Source: a virus
DNA length: 29,077 nt
Direction: 5' to 3' (one strand)
Virus record (IMG/VR): IMGVR_UViG_3300030102_002557
Location: 1-29,077 of that record
Positions within the stretch are counted from its first letter, which is position 1; each line of letters opens with the position of its first letter. The notes beneath the pieces are model-generated. The model was not told the DNA's origin and ran no database searches. It was given only the letters and a program-made list of their open reading frames with translations. Below, one piece after another: positions 17,026 through 24,758 of the stretch. Made by a program: the position numbers and the translations under genes.

Positions 17026-19019
17026 TAACTTACTATTGCTCCTATTGTGCTAGCTCTTCTATTTTGTACACCCGGCGTTCTGCCAAGACTTTCAAGAACT
17101 GCTTCATCTTGCGTTGTTCCTTGTCCTGCTAAATTGCCAAGATATATTTGAAGTGCAGTAGGATTTTCTCTTTCAAGTTGTGCCAATCTTGCACTTGTCA
17201 AAGGAACACCAGTTTCAAGCGAACTCAAAACATCATCAGGAACTCTGCCAACTAAGGACTGCAAATAGTTTTGTGATATTGGTGCTGCTTGAGTTGTGCC
17301 ACCACCAAGTTGTTGTATAACTGTTGGTAAAACTTCTCTTGCACCATCAAATGCACCAAGCCTAGATAACAATCCTTCTACATTTTGAGTGCCACCAAGA
17401 GCAGCTACTGTGCCCGGTTGAAAGAACCCTGATATAGCTTGTATCAAGTTTGGCCTTGCACCAATCCTTTGTTTTTCTAATTCTAGTTCAACAAAGTCAG
17501 TTTCGCTAAGTCCTTGCCTTTCTAAAGATAATCTTTGATCTGCAGTTAATCCAAATGGATTAGCTCTTAATTTTTCTATTTCAAGTTGATCTTGTGCAGT
17601 AAGTCCAAACGGATTTGTCTGAGCTTGTGCTACTGCAAGTTGATTCTTTTGATTCTGAGCCTCTCTGGCCATTAATAGAGCGTTACCTACATATTCGTTA
17701 TAAAAGTCCAACAGAAGCTCTCCTGCAGGATCTAAGGTAGGTACAACAGTTGTTATTGTGTCTGGTATACCTGCAGCAACTGCATCTTGAGGATCAAGTG
17801 CTAAGAATGCTGGATTAGGAACAGTTTGTTCAACATTTCTTGTAAGCTGTTGCAATAACTCACCCGGAAACTCTGGTAAAAACGGAGAACCATTTTCATT
17901 GAATTTCAATGGCTGAGATATTTGCTTAAAGAATTTATTTAAGAATACTGTGTCACCACCTGCAGATTCTACTGCAGCTTTACCTGAACTATAAGCAGAT
18001 GTTAAATCCTCTGAAGTCTGCACACCAAGGCCTGTATTAAATCCATCTATTTGAGTTTCTAGACTATTTAAATTTGCATTATCAAATCTAGAAATCGGAG
18101 GCCCACCTTTACCTGTACCTGCTCCATCTTCTAATGAATTTTCATCAGTTCCAGCATTTGGATCTTTAAAATCTTTATCTATCTCATCTGCAATACTGCC
18201 CGGTGGTATTTGATCACCCGGAGGAATAAAATCAAATTGTTGTCTCATCATAGTTGAAGAGCCACCTTCTTGTTCTCCTTCTGGATCACCTGCAAATAAA
18301 TTGCCTACTGCACCTGCAGCAGAACCAATTGCACCACTAATATCATCACGAAAATCTGCTCCTGCGTCTGCTAAAGGACCTTCAGGAACTAAACCTAATG
18401 CAGCACGAGTAGTGTCATCAAGTGGCGTAATACCTAAATCTCCATCTGCCAATCTGCCAAAAAGTTCTCTGTTGTAACCAAAATATCCCGGATCATTAAA
18501 AAAGTTTTGAGCACTAAAATCAGGTCCAATAGGTGTTCCTGTGCCTCTATTTGCTGCTAGGTTACTAATTCCTGCAGCGTCTAACATTGGAGCTGTTCCA
18601 CCCACGACTGTTTGACCACCTATATCAACCTGTCTATTTTCAGGTAATACTTCCTGAGTTCTTGATTCTACGATTCCTTGTAAAACATCTGGACTACCAA
18701 CAAAGTTACCTTGAGGTATCTGGCCTAATATATCAGCTTGCCTGTTTTGCATATTTGCTGCATTTGAAGCTGCTAGATTTTCTAGTCTTCTTTGCTCTGC
18801 AGCAGCAGAAAAACCTGTATTAGCCAATCCCGGTGTTGCAGGGGTCGGAGGAATAAAAGATTGCTGTTGGCTAAACAAATTGCCAGTAACTGCAGATGGG
18901 CTTGTACCCGGTGAAAGCATACTTGTAGACTGATCAACATTTTGATCTCTTCTATTTCGTAGCCTTTCTTGTTCTGCTCTTTGTTCTCTCAGCGTTTGCT
19001 GAATGTCATAATTCATCAT
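17025..19019 (-). CDS. Virion-associated protein with NPFGLTA repeat
   Basis: A 664-aa protein of uncertain function. The first 300 residues are low-complexity, rich in Gln, Asn, Pro and Gly (SPGTSPSAVTGNLFSQQQSF, AAGAVGNLFAGDPEGE). The middle (330-470) is more ordered. Around residues 475-515 there is a tandem pair, NPFGLTAQDQLEIEKLR then NPFGLTADQRLSLERQ. The C-terminus is helical. Between portal and the giant internal protein, such proteins are usually inner-capsid or ejectosome components, which is my inference. It starts in a four-base overlap (ATGA) with the 59-aa gene and ends in a TAATG overlap with the giant gene, so the three are translationally linked. Confidence 0.65.
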   Translation of the reverse strand: MMNYDIQQTLREQRAEQERLRNRRDQNVDQSTSMLSPGTSPSAVTGNLFSQQQSFIPPTPATPGLANTGFSAAAEQRRLENLAASNAANMQNRQADILGQIPQGNFVGSPDVLQGIVESRTQEVLPENRQVDIGGQTVVGGTAPMLDAAGISNLAANRGTGTPIGPDFSAQNFFNDPGYFGYNRELFGRLADGDLGITPLDDTTRAALGLVPEGPLADAGADFRDDISGAIGSAAGAVGNLFAGDPEGEQEGGSSTMMRQQFDFIPPGDQIPPGSIADEIDKDFKDPNAGTDENSLEDGAGTGKGGPPISRFDNANLNSLETQIDGFNTGLGVQTSEDLTSAYSSGKAAVESAGGDTVFLNKFFKQISQPLKFNENGSPFLPEFPGELLQQLTRNVEQTVPNPAFLALDPQDAVAAGIPDTITTVVPTLDPAGELLLDFYNEYVGNALLMAREAQNQKNQLAVAQAQTNPFGLTAQDQLEIEKLRANPFGLTADQRLSLERQGLSETDFVELELEKQRIGARPNLIQAISGFFQPGTVAALGGTQNVEGLLSRLGAFDGAREVLPTVIQQLGGGTTQAAPISQNYLQSLVGRVPDDVLSSLETGVPLTSARLAQLERENPTALQIYLGNLAGQGTTQDEAVLESLGRTPGVQNRRASTIGAIVS

Positions 19020-19195
19020 TGTTGGAATCCTTTTAGTAATTTTTCTAATGCTTCTTCTCTAGTTCTAGCCTGTCTTTGCTTTGGATCTTCAGGTTTCTGC
19101 ATATCCTTGTAAGACTCTCCGACTGTTCCTAAAAATCTTTTCATTAGGTCATCTGTTTCTTTGAATGCGTTATTTATAAAATCGTTCTTGCCCAT
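19016..19195 (-). CDS. Small helical protein between portal and internal proteins
   Basis: A 59-aa open frame fills the otherwise empty space after the portal gene. It reads MGKNDFINNAFKETDDLMKR at the start and ends REEALEKLLKGFQQ. It is predicted helical, with a central KDMQKPEDPKQRQ turn, and resembles the small portal-following proteins seen in many aquatic phages. It begins one base after the portal stop and overlaps the next gene by ATGA. The tight packing on both sides supports it as a real gene. Function is unknown; a portal or ejectosome adaptor is conceivable. Confidence 0.7.
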   Translation of the reverse strand: MGKNDFINNAFKETDDLMKRFLGTVGESYKDMQKPEDPKQRQARTREEALEKLLKGFQQ

Positions 19196-21133
19196 TTATA
19201 CTCCTAATCCGGGTGGTAAGTCTCTACCCGGGACTCTTTGGTTTCCTGTTCTTGCTGGGCTAGCTATTTGACGAGCAACTAAATCTTGCTCTCTAAGACT
19301 TCCCGGTATTACAGGTCTTGTGTTAGTTTGAACTCTTGCTCTTTCTGAGGCTAAAGTTCTTGGTGGTTGATTCACCGAACTAAAGTTTCCAGCGTTTGGT
19401 AGTTGCTGTGAGCCTTGAGTGTTTATAATGTTTTGTGCAATCTGCTCTGCTTGAGCTGTAGATGTCTGTCCACCACTAGCAGATTCAATGATCTGTGCTA
19501 ACAATGGCACTCTTCTAGCTGCCTCACCTTGAAGAACCTCTTGTACCTGTTGAGATTTCAAGAACTCTTCTGCAAGCAACCTAGATCTTACATCAAGTGC
19601 ATTTGACACACCTGCTTTTCTGAGCGATGTATCATGATCTATAAATCCTGATCTCCAAAGGTTTGCATAAAGATTTAGTTTTCTTTCCTGCTCCTCTGGA
19701 GATGTTGGTGTAAGTTGCACCATGTTTACATAGTGACCTCTAATATCATTAGGCCTGATTATTGCATCTAGTGCACCAGCTTCTGTTTTTCCAAATACAG
19801 TTACCTTATCTTGAATTACGTTTTCAATAATTTGTAACACAATAGAGTTCCTGTTCTGAAGGCCTCTTTGAGATGCTTCTACATATGGACCAAAGTTCAA
19901 AGCTGCTATACCTGCAAGAACTGCAGTGTGATATCCAGATGCAGCACCTTGTGGTCGTTCTCCCCTGACAACAGCAGGTGCAGTATTAGATTCAATAGCT
20001 CTGCTCATCATGCTCTGTGCAATCTGTATTGATGCAGGTGGTTCTGCCACTCTGCTCTGCTCAATAGTTACGTTCTGAGGCATAAAGTTTTTAGCACCCG
20101 GTGTCTCTTCGTAACCATCCATAACTTGTTCTGTGATACCCGGAGGCCCTCTAAAGTCTCTAGTCGGCCATGCTGAGTTAGCAACAATGTCCATGTACTG
20201 TGAAGCCAGCCTAGACTCTGCCCTAAGCATGTCGAAGTTACCATGCAGTATTCCTCTGTATAATCTTTCAGGTTCAGCGTCCTCGGTCATCAAACCTGTG
20301 TGAGGCCAATACTGTGTAAATGGCAGAGTCTTGTATCCGTGTCGCCTTGGCTCTAATGCAAATTTGTCATCTGCTACATACGCTACTTGCGTTTTTGTCC
20401 AGTATTCAATAAATTCTACTCTTCCTGTCATTGGGCCATCCCAATCAGGAAAGTGTGCAGAAACCCAGTCTGCGTCTACTTCGTAGTAGTGGATTATCCA
20501 TCTAGGATCTTGTCCATTGTTAAGATCCCAAACACAACTTTTTGGGTTTACTGTTGTAGTAATAACGGGGAATGTAAGATTTCTATTATCAAGAACTTCT
20601 TTTACACGTTCTTTATAATCTGCGTCTTGACCATCTGCTGGAGGTTCTGGAAACTCTTGCCACCTGTTTGCAGCAAACTCTGTCTTTTCCCAAGCAACTC
20701 CGTACAATGCCATTTGCTTTGCAATCTCTCTTCTAGTTGGAGAGAACTGTTCTAGCATATGGTTTGCACCGATCAAAAACTTTTCAATAAGTTCTGCTCT
20801 TGCTTGACCTCTTGCTCCCGGTGATGGCACTGATATATCTAAGAACTGAGGTGTAACGTGTGCTACAAGTGAGTTGACAACACTTTGAGATGTACCAAGT
20901 CTAATTAGTGATCCAGTCTCTGGAACATCAAAATCAAACTCACCAAGATAAAATTCTTCAGACTCACTACACAAATCATAGAAATCTCTAAACTTTGATT
21001 TACCCTGATTCAGCTTATCCATGATAAGTTCAAGACTAACCAAAGGTTCTTCTATAGGATTTGCTCCCTCTCTTGCTATCTCCTCTTCTGGGTCAGAAGA
21101 TGTCTGCTGATAGCCACCTTGATATGATACCAA
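19196..21133 (-). CDS. Portal protein
   Basis: A 645-aa protein directly downstream of the large terminase, the usual portal slot. After an acidic N-terminus, residues 38-130 are helical (MDKLNQGKSKFRDFYDLC). A central region has the strands and helices of portals (GVAWEKTEFAANRWQEFPEP, VVRGERPQGAASGYHTAVLAG, then EERKLNLYANLWRSGFID). The C-terminal 100 residues form the low-complexity barrel or tail, rich in Gln and Arg. Length is typical of short-tailed-phage portals. The start is TTG at 21133, five bases after an AAGGAG site; the first in-frame methionine is 37 residues further and would delete conserved-looking sequence. It forms the dodecameric DNA gate. Confidence 0.9.
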   Translation of the reverse strand: MVSYQGGYQQTSSDPEEEIAREGANPIEEPLVSLELIMDKLNQGKSKFRDFYDLCSESEEFYLGEFDFDVPETGSLIRLGTSQSVVNSLVAHVTPQFLDISVPSPGARGQARAELIEKFLIGANHMLEQFSPTRREIAKQMALYGVAWEKTEFAANRWQEFPEPPADGQDADYKERVKEVLDNRNLTFPVITTTVNPKSCVWDLNNGQDPRWIIHYYEVDADWVSAHFPDWDGPMTGRVEFIEYWTKTQVAYVADDKFALEPRRHGYKTLPFTQYWPHTGLMTEDAEPERLYRGILHGNFDMLRAESRLASQYMDIVANSAWPTRDFRGPPGITEQVMDGYEETPGAKNFMPQNVTIEQSRVAEPPASIQIAQSMMSRAIESNTAPAVVRGERPQGAASGYHTAVLAGIAALNFGPYVEASQRGLQNRNSIVLQIIENVIQDKVTVFGKTEAGALDAIIRPNDIRGHYVNMVQLTPTSPEEQERKLNLYANLWRSGFIDHDTSLRKAGVSNALDVRSRLLAEEFLKSQQVQEVLQGEAARRVPLLAQIIESASGGQTSTAQAEQIAQNIINTQGSQQLPNAGNFSSVNQPPRTLASERARVQTNTRPVIPGSLREQDLVARQIASPARTGNQRVPGRDLPPGLGV

Positions 21134-21142
21134 TGCTACTCC

Positions 21143-22657
21143 TTATTGTTCTTTTATCAGGAGCTCAGGTTCTTCGTAGTTTTCCATCTCACGCTTCATC
21201 TGTCTCCATCTTTTTATTCTGGATGACTTCTTAGAATAGCTTGAGTTTAGTGGGGTGATTCCAGACTTTGACGTAGGAAAGAATTTTTCTTCATTCATAT
21301 CTACAGCAGGATCACAGGCCATTAAAGCCAAACATTCTGCATCCACCCAGTCATCATGCCTCCCGGACACAGTATAAAAAGTGTGTCCCCGATTTGCTGT
21401 TTCCCTATGTGCAATGTCTTCTAACTGACTTATTAGTTTACCCCAACTCTGTGGAAATGCAACTGTTTCTTTTTCAAGCGACAGTGCATAGTCTAAAAAT
21501 AATTGATATTTCTTTGCAGGTGTAAAGTTGTATCCAACTACAGGAATAGACTCTTCCATAAGCTCACGATACAGCACGTCTTCTCCTAATTTACCACCTA
21601 GACCTGTAGAGTCCATGTAAATCTCTTGTACACCCCATCTAATCGCCTCACGCTTGATAGTTTCTACCTGCAGAGACCAATCTGTTTTTAAAAGTTCTAC
21701 AGCAAACACAGAAGTTCTGGATTGTCTGTCTTTGATAATCAAAACTGTCGCATCGTTAGTTCTACCTAGGTCAAGACCTGCTACATAGAATCTGTCTTCG
21801 TGTGGTCTTGCAAGTTCAATAGAATCTGGTTTTGAGTACGCTGCAGTAACATTCCTAAAAAAGTTACCTGCTCCTTCTGGTTGATGAGCCATGTAAAATC
21901 TTTCCCATATGTTTTCTGTAAGAGTTGCCTTTTCTTCTTCTATTTCCATCTTGTCGTCTTCAGTCAGATACGGATTATCAAACGTAGATGCGTGAAATGC
22001 CTCTCTTCTGTTTGATGGATTATCTTTTGCCATCTTAAAATTTCTTGCAAACCAGTGCTGTGAGCTTTCTGGAGGTATGCCTTCTACAATAGCCCTGCCC
22101 ATTCTACCGGGAGAGTTAAGCGTAGGCCTGACCTTGTTCCACGCAGCTTCTTTGATGTCCTGTGATTCAGCCATGTGTAGAAAATCAAGACCTACAGTTT
22201 GCAGTCCTTCTGGATTATCGGCAGACTTCAGTTCCCAGAAAACAGATCTTCTCCACTTTCCTGCCATCCATTTGCCGTTTGTGTCTTTAAAATCTAGCCA
22301 CACGTTTAATTCATCGTGTTTAAATCCACCACCTCTGCCACCTCTTTGATTATCTTTTTTTACTCTTACAAGATTCTCAGGAATAAACTCTTGCATCTCG
22401 TTCCACTGCTGTAACATCTGTGCTCTTGTAGGTGCAACTGTCCAGACATGGATAGGTGGTATTAGTCCTGCTTCATTTGCAGTTTGTTTTTTAGTTTCAC
22501 CGGGAAAGATGACAGGCATGACTGAGGCTTTCCGTATCACAGAGAGGGCTTCATTCAACGCAGAACGTGTTTTACCAGCACGCCTGCCAGCTTGCACAAA
22601 TTTAATCTTGGCTTCGCTTTCGTGCATATTCTGTTGCCAAGGGTATGGTTTATACAT
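21143..22657 (-). CDS. terL: Terminase large subunit (packaging ATPase and nuclease)
   Basis: A 504-aa protein. The ATPase domain shows a Walker A loop AGRRAGKT at residues 23-30, an adenine-side motif WTVAPTRAQ near 72-80, and a Walker B LDFLHMAES at 157-165 with E164 as likely catalytic glutamate. The RNase H-like nuclease domain follows, with acidic positions in GLDLGRTNDA (D296), YMDSTGLGG (D349) and HDDWVDAE (D436/D439). Order and spacing fit terminases fully, with no break. The start is coupled to the upstream gene by a TAATG overlap and lacks its own clear ribosome site. It cuts and translocates genome DNA into the prohead through the portal encoded next. Confidence 0.96.
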   Translation of the reverse strand: MYKPYPWQQNMHESEAKIKFVQAGRRAGKTRSALNEALSVIRKASVMPVIFPGETKKQTANEAGLIPPIHVWTVAPTRAQMLQQWNEMQEFIPENLVRVKKDNQRGGRGGGFKHDELNVWLDFKDTNGKWMAGKWRRSVFWELKSADNPEGLQTVGLDFLHMAESQDIKEAAWNKVRPTLNSPGRMGRAIVEGIPPESSQHWFARNFKMAKDNPSNRREAFHASTFDNPYLTEDDKMEIEEEKATLTENIWERFYMAHQPEGAGNFFRNVTAAYSKPDSIELARPHEDRFYVAGLDLGRTNDATVLIIKDRQSRTSVFAVELLKTDWSLQVETIKREAIRWGVQEIYMDSTGLGGKLGEDVLYRELMEESIPVVGYNFTPAKKYQLFLDYALSLEKETVAFPQSWGKLISQLEDIAHRETANRGHTFYTVSGRHDDWVDAECLALMACDPAVDMNEEKFFPTSKSGITPLNSSYSKKSSRIKRWRQMKREMENYEEPELLIKEQ

Positions 22658-23283
22658 TATAGATCTGGTGCAATAGTTGGTAGATCATCTTCTTCTTTTT
22701 TACTGAAATCAGGAAGTCCGTCATCAACAATCAGTTCTGTGTTATCGATGCTGTGCCCTTCAAGTACACCCGGGCCTTCTTTTTGCTGATCAAAGTAATG
22801 TTTGATCTCTGGTCTTTCAGATACATTCTCTACGATATCCAGCATTCCTGCCTCTAAAATTAATTTAATCGCAAAGTCAGTACCTGCTTTACCTTGTGCC
22901 TTAGCATCCTCTAGGTGCATAAACTGAATCATTGCTGCCTCTTGAGTATAGAGGGTATTTAATTGTGCAGTAGTAAGTCTTGAGTTTCTTTTACTCTGTG
23001 GTATTTCTGGATACGCACCTTCTTCTCTGTATTCTTGAAGTGCATCATAAAAATCTTGACACTGCTCAATCTGTTCTTTTAACTCATTGGCATCCCATCC
23101 GAACTCATCACACATCTCCCTGAGTGCAGCATTACTAGATCCGTATGTGCCAAGCAGTATATAAACCTTCCTGAGTCTTCTAGGCCACTGTTTCCAAGCA
23201 GGCAGTACCTTAAGCACCCTTTTCTCAATAGCAGTAAACCCTGTACCTATTCTGGCAATGATCTCTTGTACATTAACTGGCAT
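22657..23283 (-). CDS. Putative terminase small subunit
   Basis: A 208-aa protein immediately before the large terminase and coupled to it by a one-base overlap. Residues 15-90 look like a helical DNA-recognition region (RRLRKVYILLGTYGSSNAAL, then DEFGWDANELKEQIEQCQDF, of helix-turn-helix style). The middle (100-160) is helical (LTTAQLNTLYTQEAAMIQFM), suited to oligomerisation, and the C-terminus is acidic and disordered. Size and position are those of small terminases. There is no signature motif that makes it certain. It overlaps the HNH gene by 11 bases. It should recognise the packaging start site. Confidence 0.7.
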   Translation of the reverse strand: MPVNVQEIIARIGTGFTAIEKRVLKVLPAWKQWPRRLRKVYILLGTYGSSNAALREMCDEFGWDANELKEQIEQCQDFYDALQEYREEGAYPEIPQSKRNSRLTTAQLNTLYTQEAAMIQFMHLEDAKAQGKAGTDFAIKLILEAGMLDIVENVSERPEIKHYFDQQKEGPGVLEGHSIDNTELIVDDGLPDFSKKEEDDLPTIAPDL

Positions 23284-23527
23284 TTCGTTTTCTTCTCCCC
23301 TCTCTTTTTAAATTAGTCTTTGCAGTAGATACTCTTAAATTAGATCTCTTGTTATTCCTAGGATTGTTATCTTTATGATCTGCGTGCTTACCATCACCTA
23401 CCTTAAGACCAAGCATTCTTCTTGCAGCATTACGACTGGCTCTTTCCTTTGCTCTATTGGGCCTATTCTTCTTCTCCCACGCTAACTCCTTTTTATAATC
23501 TCTTTTTCCATTGGTCATAAATGGCAT
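23273..23527 (-). CDS. HNH-family endonuclease-like protein
   Basis: An 84-aa, very basic protein. The core HADHKDNNPRNNKRSNLRV at about 48-66 fits the HNH pattern, in which the paired histidines and the NN...NL block bind metal and DNA. No zinc cysteines are present. It is short, lacks an added DNA-binding domain and sits right before the terminase genes. HNH proteins in that place are known in several phage groups to aid terminase cutting at packaging, so this is more likely a packaging cofactor than a selfish homing enzyme. It overlaps the upstream gene by one base (TAATG). The start could be the ATG at 23527 or its second methionine, three codons in. Confidence 0.78.
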   Translation of the reverse strand: MPFMTNGKRDYKKELAWEKKNRPNRAKERASRNAARRMLGLKVGDGKHADHKDNNPRNNKRSNLRVSTAKTNLKREGRRKRNAS

Positions 23528-23784
23528 TAGAGTTCCATCCTCTCAATAAACACCGGAGTATTATCTCCCATGAATGCACCTGTCACATTATAATCAAAGT
23601 ATTCCATGGCCTCATCGTCACTCATACCTTGATCCGTCAGGATCTCGATACATTTTGATTTATCGTATACTGCCATGAATTTAGAGAATTGTTGACCAAT
23701 ACCTATAAACGCATCATCAAACCCATCAGCTAATAGTATTTCCATATCCGGGTATTCTTCATGTATTTTATTAGATAGTGTCAT
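23527..23784 (-). CDS. Small acidic hypothetical protein, first gene of the late cluster
   Basis: An 85-aa acidic protein: MTLSNKIHEEYPDMEILLAD, then FDDAFIGIGQQFSKFMAVYD, CIEILTDQGMSDDEAMEYFD and a YNVTGAFMGDNTPVFIE end. The segment DAFIGIGQQF...AVYDKxKCIxIL...GMSxDEAxEYFxYNVxGA is one I associate with conserved hypothetical proteins in many marine phages and some bacteria, without a known function. It is the promoter-proximal gene of the minus arm: the ATG lies about 118 bases after the likely transcription start of the promoter at 23909-23937. It is coupled to the HNH gene by TAATG. Confidence 0.72.
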   Translation of the reverse strand: MTLSNKIHEEYPDMEILLADGFDDAFIGIGQQFSKFMAVYDKSKCIEILTDQGMSDDEAMEYFDYNVTGAFMGDNTPVFIERMEL

Positions 23785-23908
23785 ATTGTAATCTCAACGC
23801 TCTGAGAGGTATACATATATATAATACATACCCCCATACGTCTATCGGCGTATTATTGCCAGTCAATAAAAATTATGCAATAGCCAATTATATATTATTG
23901 ACAAGTCA

Positions 23909-23937
23909 ATTATAACATATATTGTTTAATATGTCAA
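23909..23937 (-). promoter_or_regulatory. Perfect sigma70-consensus promoter of the minus-strand cluster
   Basis: On the minus strand TTGACA (23937-23932), a 17-base spacer and TATAAT (23914-23909) give a full consensus promoter, pointing at the packaging and structural genes. A short near-palindrome, TTGACAAGTCAA (23898-23909), covers the expected start of transcription and could be an operator. The leader to 23784 holds a small hairpin (ATACG at 23836-23840 with CGTAT at 23849-23853) and a CTCTGAGAG palindrome (23800-23808). The GA tract at 23941-23952 abuts its upstream side. Confidence 0.8.
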
Positions 23938-23940
23938 GAT

Positions 23941-23952
23941 GAGAGAGAGAAA
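23941..23952. repeat. GA-repeat tract between two divergent promoters
   Basis: A run of GAGAGAGAGAAA lies in the 23 bases that separate the -35 boxes of the minus promoter (23932-23937) and the first plus promoter (23961-23966). Similar tracts occur at four other promoters in this window (24173-24183, 24579-24589, 27853-27868 and, on the other strand, 11787-11800). The recurrence suggests a regulatory site rather than random simple sequence. Confidence 0.6.
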
Positions 23953-23960
23953 GAAAGCTA

Positions 23961-23989
23961 TTGACAATATAATATATTTATGATAGAAT
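23961..23989 (+). promoter_or_regulatory. Plus-strand promoter, divergent from the late promoter
   Basis: TTGACA (23961-23966), 17 bases, TAGAAT (23984-23989): five of six bases match in the -10 box. It faces away from the minus promoter and shares the GA tract between them. The following 270 bases (23990-24260) carry no gene and are very AT-rich. They hold two more promoter-like pairs and nothing else I can name. Confidence 0.65.
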
Positions 23990-24034
23990 TAATATTATTA
24001 ATATATTAAATATAATAAATTATATAAATAATAC

Positions 24035-24063
24035 TTGACAATATTAAAAAGATTTGATAAGAT
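24035..24063 (+). promoter_or_regulatory. Weaker plus-strand promoter candidate
   Basis: TTGACA at 24035-24040 is followed after 17 bases by TAAGAT (24058-24063), a four-of-six -10 match. The -35 is perfect and the location lies in the same tandem array as the promoters at 23961 and 24164. In such AT-rich sequence a weak -10 match can be chance, so confidence is modest. Confidence 0.4.
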
Positions 24064-24163
24064 AATAAAAGAGATTAATAAAGTAACTTAATCAAATAGT
24101 TAAGGAACTCTTTAAAGAAAAGCTAGTATAAGCACTGCAAAGCAGATAATTACTAAAAGATAC

Positions 24164-24192
24164 TTGACAAGTGAGAGAGAGAGTGATATACT
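24164..24192 (+). promoter_or_regulatory. Strong plus-strand promoter with GA-repeat spacer
   Basis: TTGACA (24164-24169), 17 bases, TATACT (24187-24192), a near-consensus promoter. The spacer contains the GA tract 24173-24183. A 12-base inverted repeat CTTAATCTTAAG (24191-24202) covers the end of the -10 box and the likely start of transcription, so it is a good operator candidate. It would drive the small gene at 24261 and possibly the genes beyond. Confidence 0.75.
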
Positions 24193-24202
24193 TAATCTTA
24201 AG
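24191..24202. promoter_or_regulatory. Operator-like palindrome at transcription start
   Basis: The sequence CTTAATCTTAAG has perfect five-base arms (CTTAA/TTAAG) around a two-base centre. It overlaps the last two bases of the -10 box at 24187-24192 and the expected +1. A bound repressor here would block initiation. No repressor gene is visible in the window, so the binder is unknown. Confidence 0.35.
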
Positions 24203-24260
24203 AAAATAAATAAAATTAAATAAATAGCCAAACATAAATGGCACGAGTGGAGTTGAGAAC

Positions 24261-24569
24261 ATGGTAACTACATTTACCAAGTATCCTAAGCAACACTGCA
24301 AGGTATCAGGTCGTGAGCAAAACGTATCTAGATGCCAGAGTAGAGGACATCAGCAATGTATTCCTACTGCTAAGGATCACTTAAGAGTAACTGAGTATAA
24401 CTTTCACGCTTTGAGTAGCGTGTCAGATATGCCAACTAAAAGACAACAGAAGACGAATAAGACTAAGGGCATTGGTGGTGCAATGGCTAAGGATTGGCTA
24501 CCTGTTAAAGCCCCTAAGAAGAAGTTCCCTAGAACTAGGGACAATCAAAGATTTACTTACTATATGTAG
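24261..24569 (+). CDS. Doubtful small basic protein
   Basis: A 102-aa open frame, first after the strong promoter at 24164. It starts at an ATG with a GGAG site eight bases ahead. The product is basic (MVTTFTKYPKQHCKVSGREQ at the start, KAPKKKFPRTRDNQRFTYYM at the end) and has cysteines at residues 13, 25 and 33 without a clear metal-binding spacing. Composition differs from the acidic proteins that follow. It has no recognised family. A shorter gene from an internal ATG (24429 or 24484, giving a lysine-rich product) is possible. It ends just before the next promoter. If real, it is an immediate-early protein by position. Confidence 0.5.
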   Translation: MVTTFTKYPKQHCKVSGREQNVSRCQSRGHQQCIPTAKDHLRVTEYNFHALSSVSDMPTKRQQKTNKTKGIGGAMAKDWLPVKAPKKKFPRTRDNQRFTYYM

Positions 24570-24571
24570 TA

Positions 24572-24600
24572 TTGACTTGAGAGAGAGAGTGTGGTAGTAT
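24572..24600 (+). promoter_or_regulatory. Plus-strand promoter with GA-repeat spacer before the early operon
   Basis: TTGACT (24572-24577), 17 bases, TAGTAT (24595-24600). The spacer holds the GA tract 24579-24589 in the same position as in the promoter at 24164, which supports it as a related element. A perfect TATAAT lies five bases further (24600-24605) but at a 22-base distance. Transcription would run through 24606-24856, which has no large gene; it holds a structured RNA and a possible 14-codon leader frame. Confidence 0.6.
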
Positions 24601-24713
24601 ATAATTAAATAGTTAGATAAGCCTACTAACAATAAATAAACAGGCACTATATAAAGTGATTGGTCAATAGCAATTGCAGACATAAACTACAAGATAGGAT
24701 ATGTTTTTCAGAA

Positions 24714-24758
24714 ATGAATATTGATCAATTACAGAGAGTGAGATCGGTTGCATCATAG
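24714..24758 (+). CDS. Possible 14-codon leader peptide
   Basis: A short frame encodes MNIDQLQRVRSVAS and ends in TAG at 24756-24758. It has no strong ribosome site. It is listed because its second half is exactly the 5' arm of the long stem at 24734-24828, so a ribosome reading it would open that stem. This is the geometry of translation-linked leader control. The coincidence may be chance. Confidence 0.25.
   Translation: MNIDQLQRVRSVAS

Noticed and set aside
23814-23835. Imperfect GGTAT...ATACC inverted repeat in the late leader
   Set aside because: Only the outer five bases pair cleanly; the AT-alternating centre makes such repeats likely by chance.
23990-24034. Replication origin in the AT-rich stretch
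   Set aside because: AT richness alone is shown. No iterons or initiator boxes are visible, so no origin is called.
24092-24301. 69-codon minus-strand frame over the promoter region
   Set aside because: It crosses two good plus promoters, lacks a ribosome site and looks like translation of AT-rich non-coding DNA.
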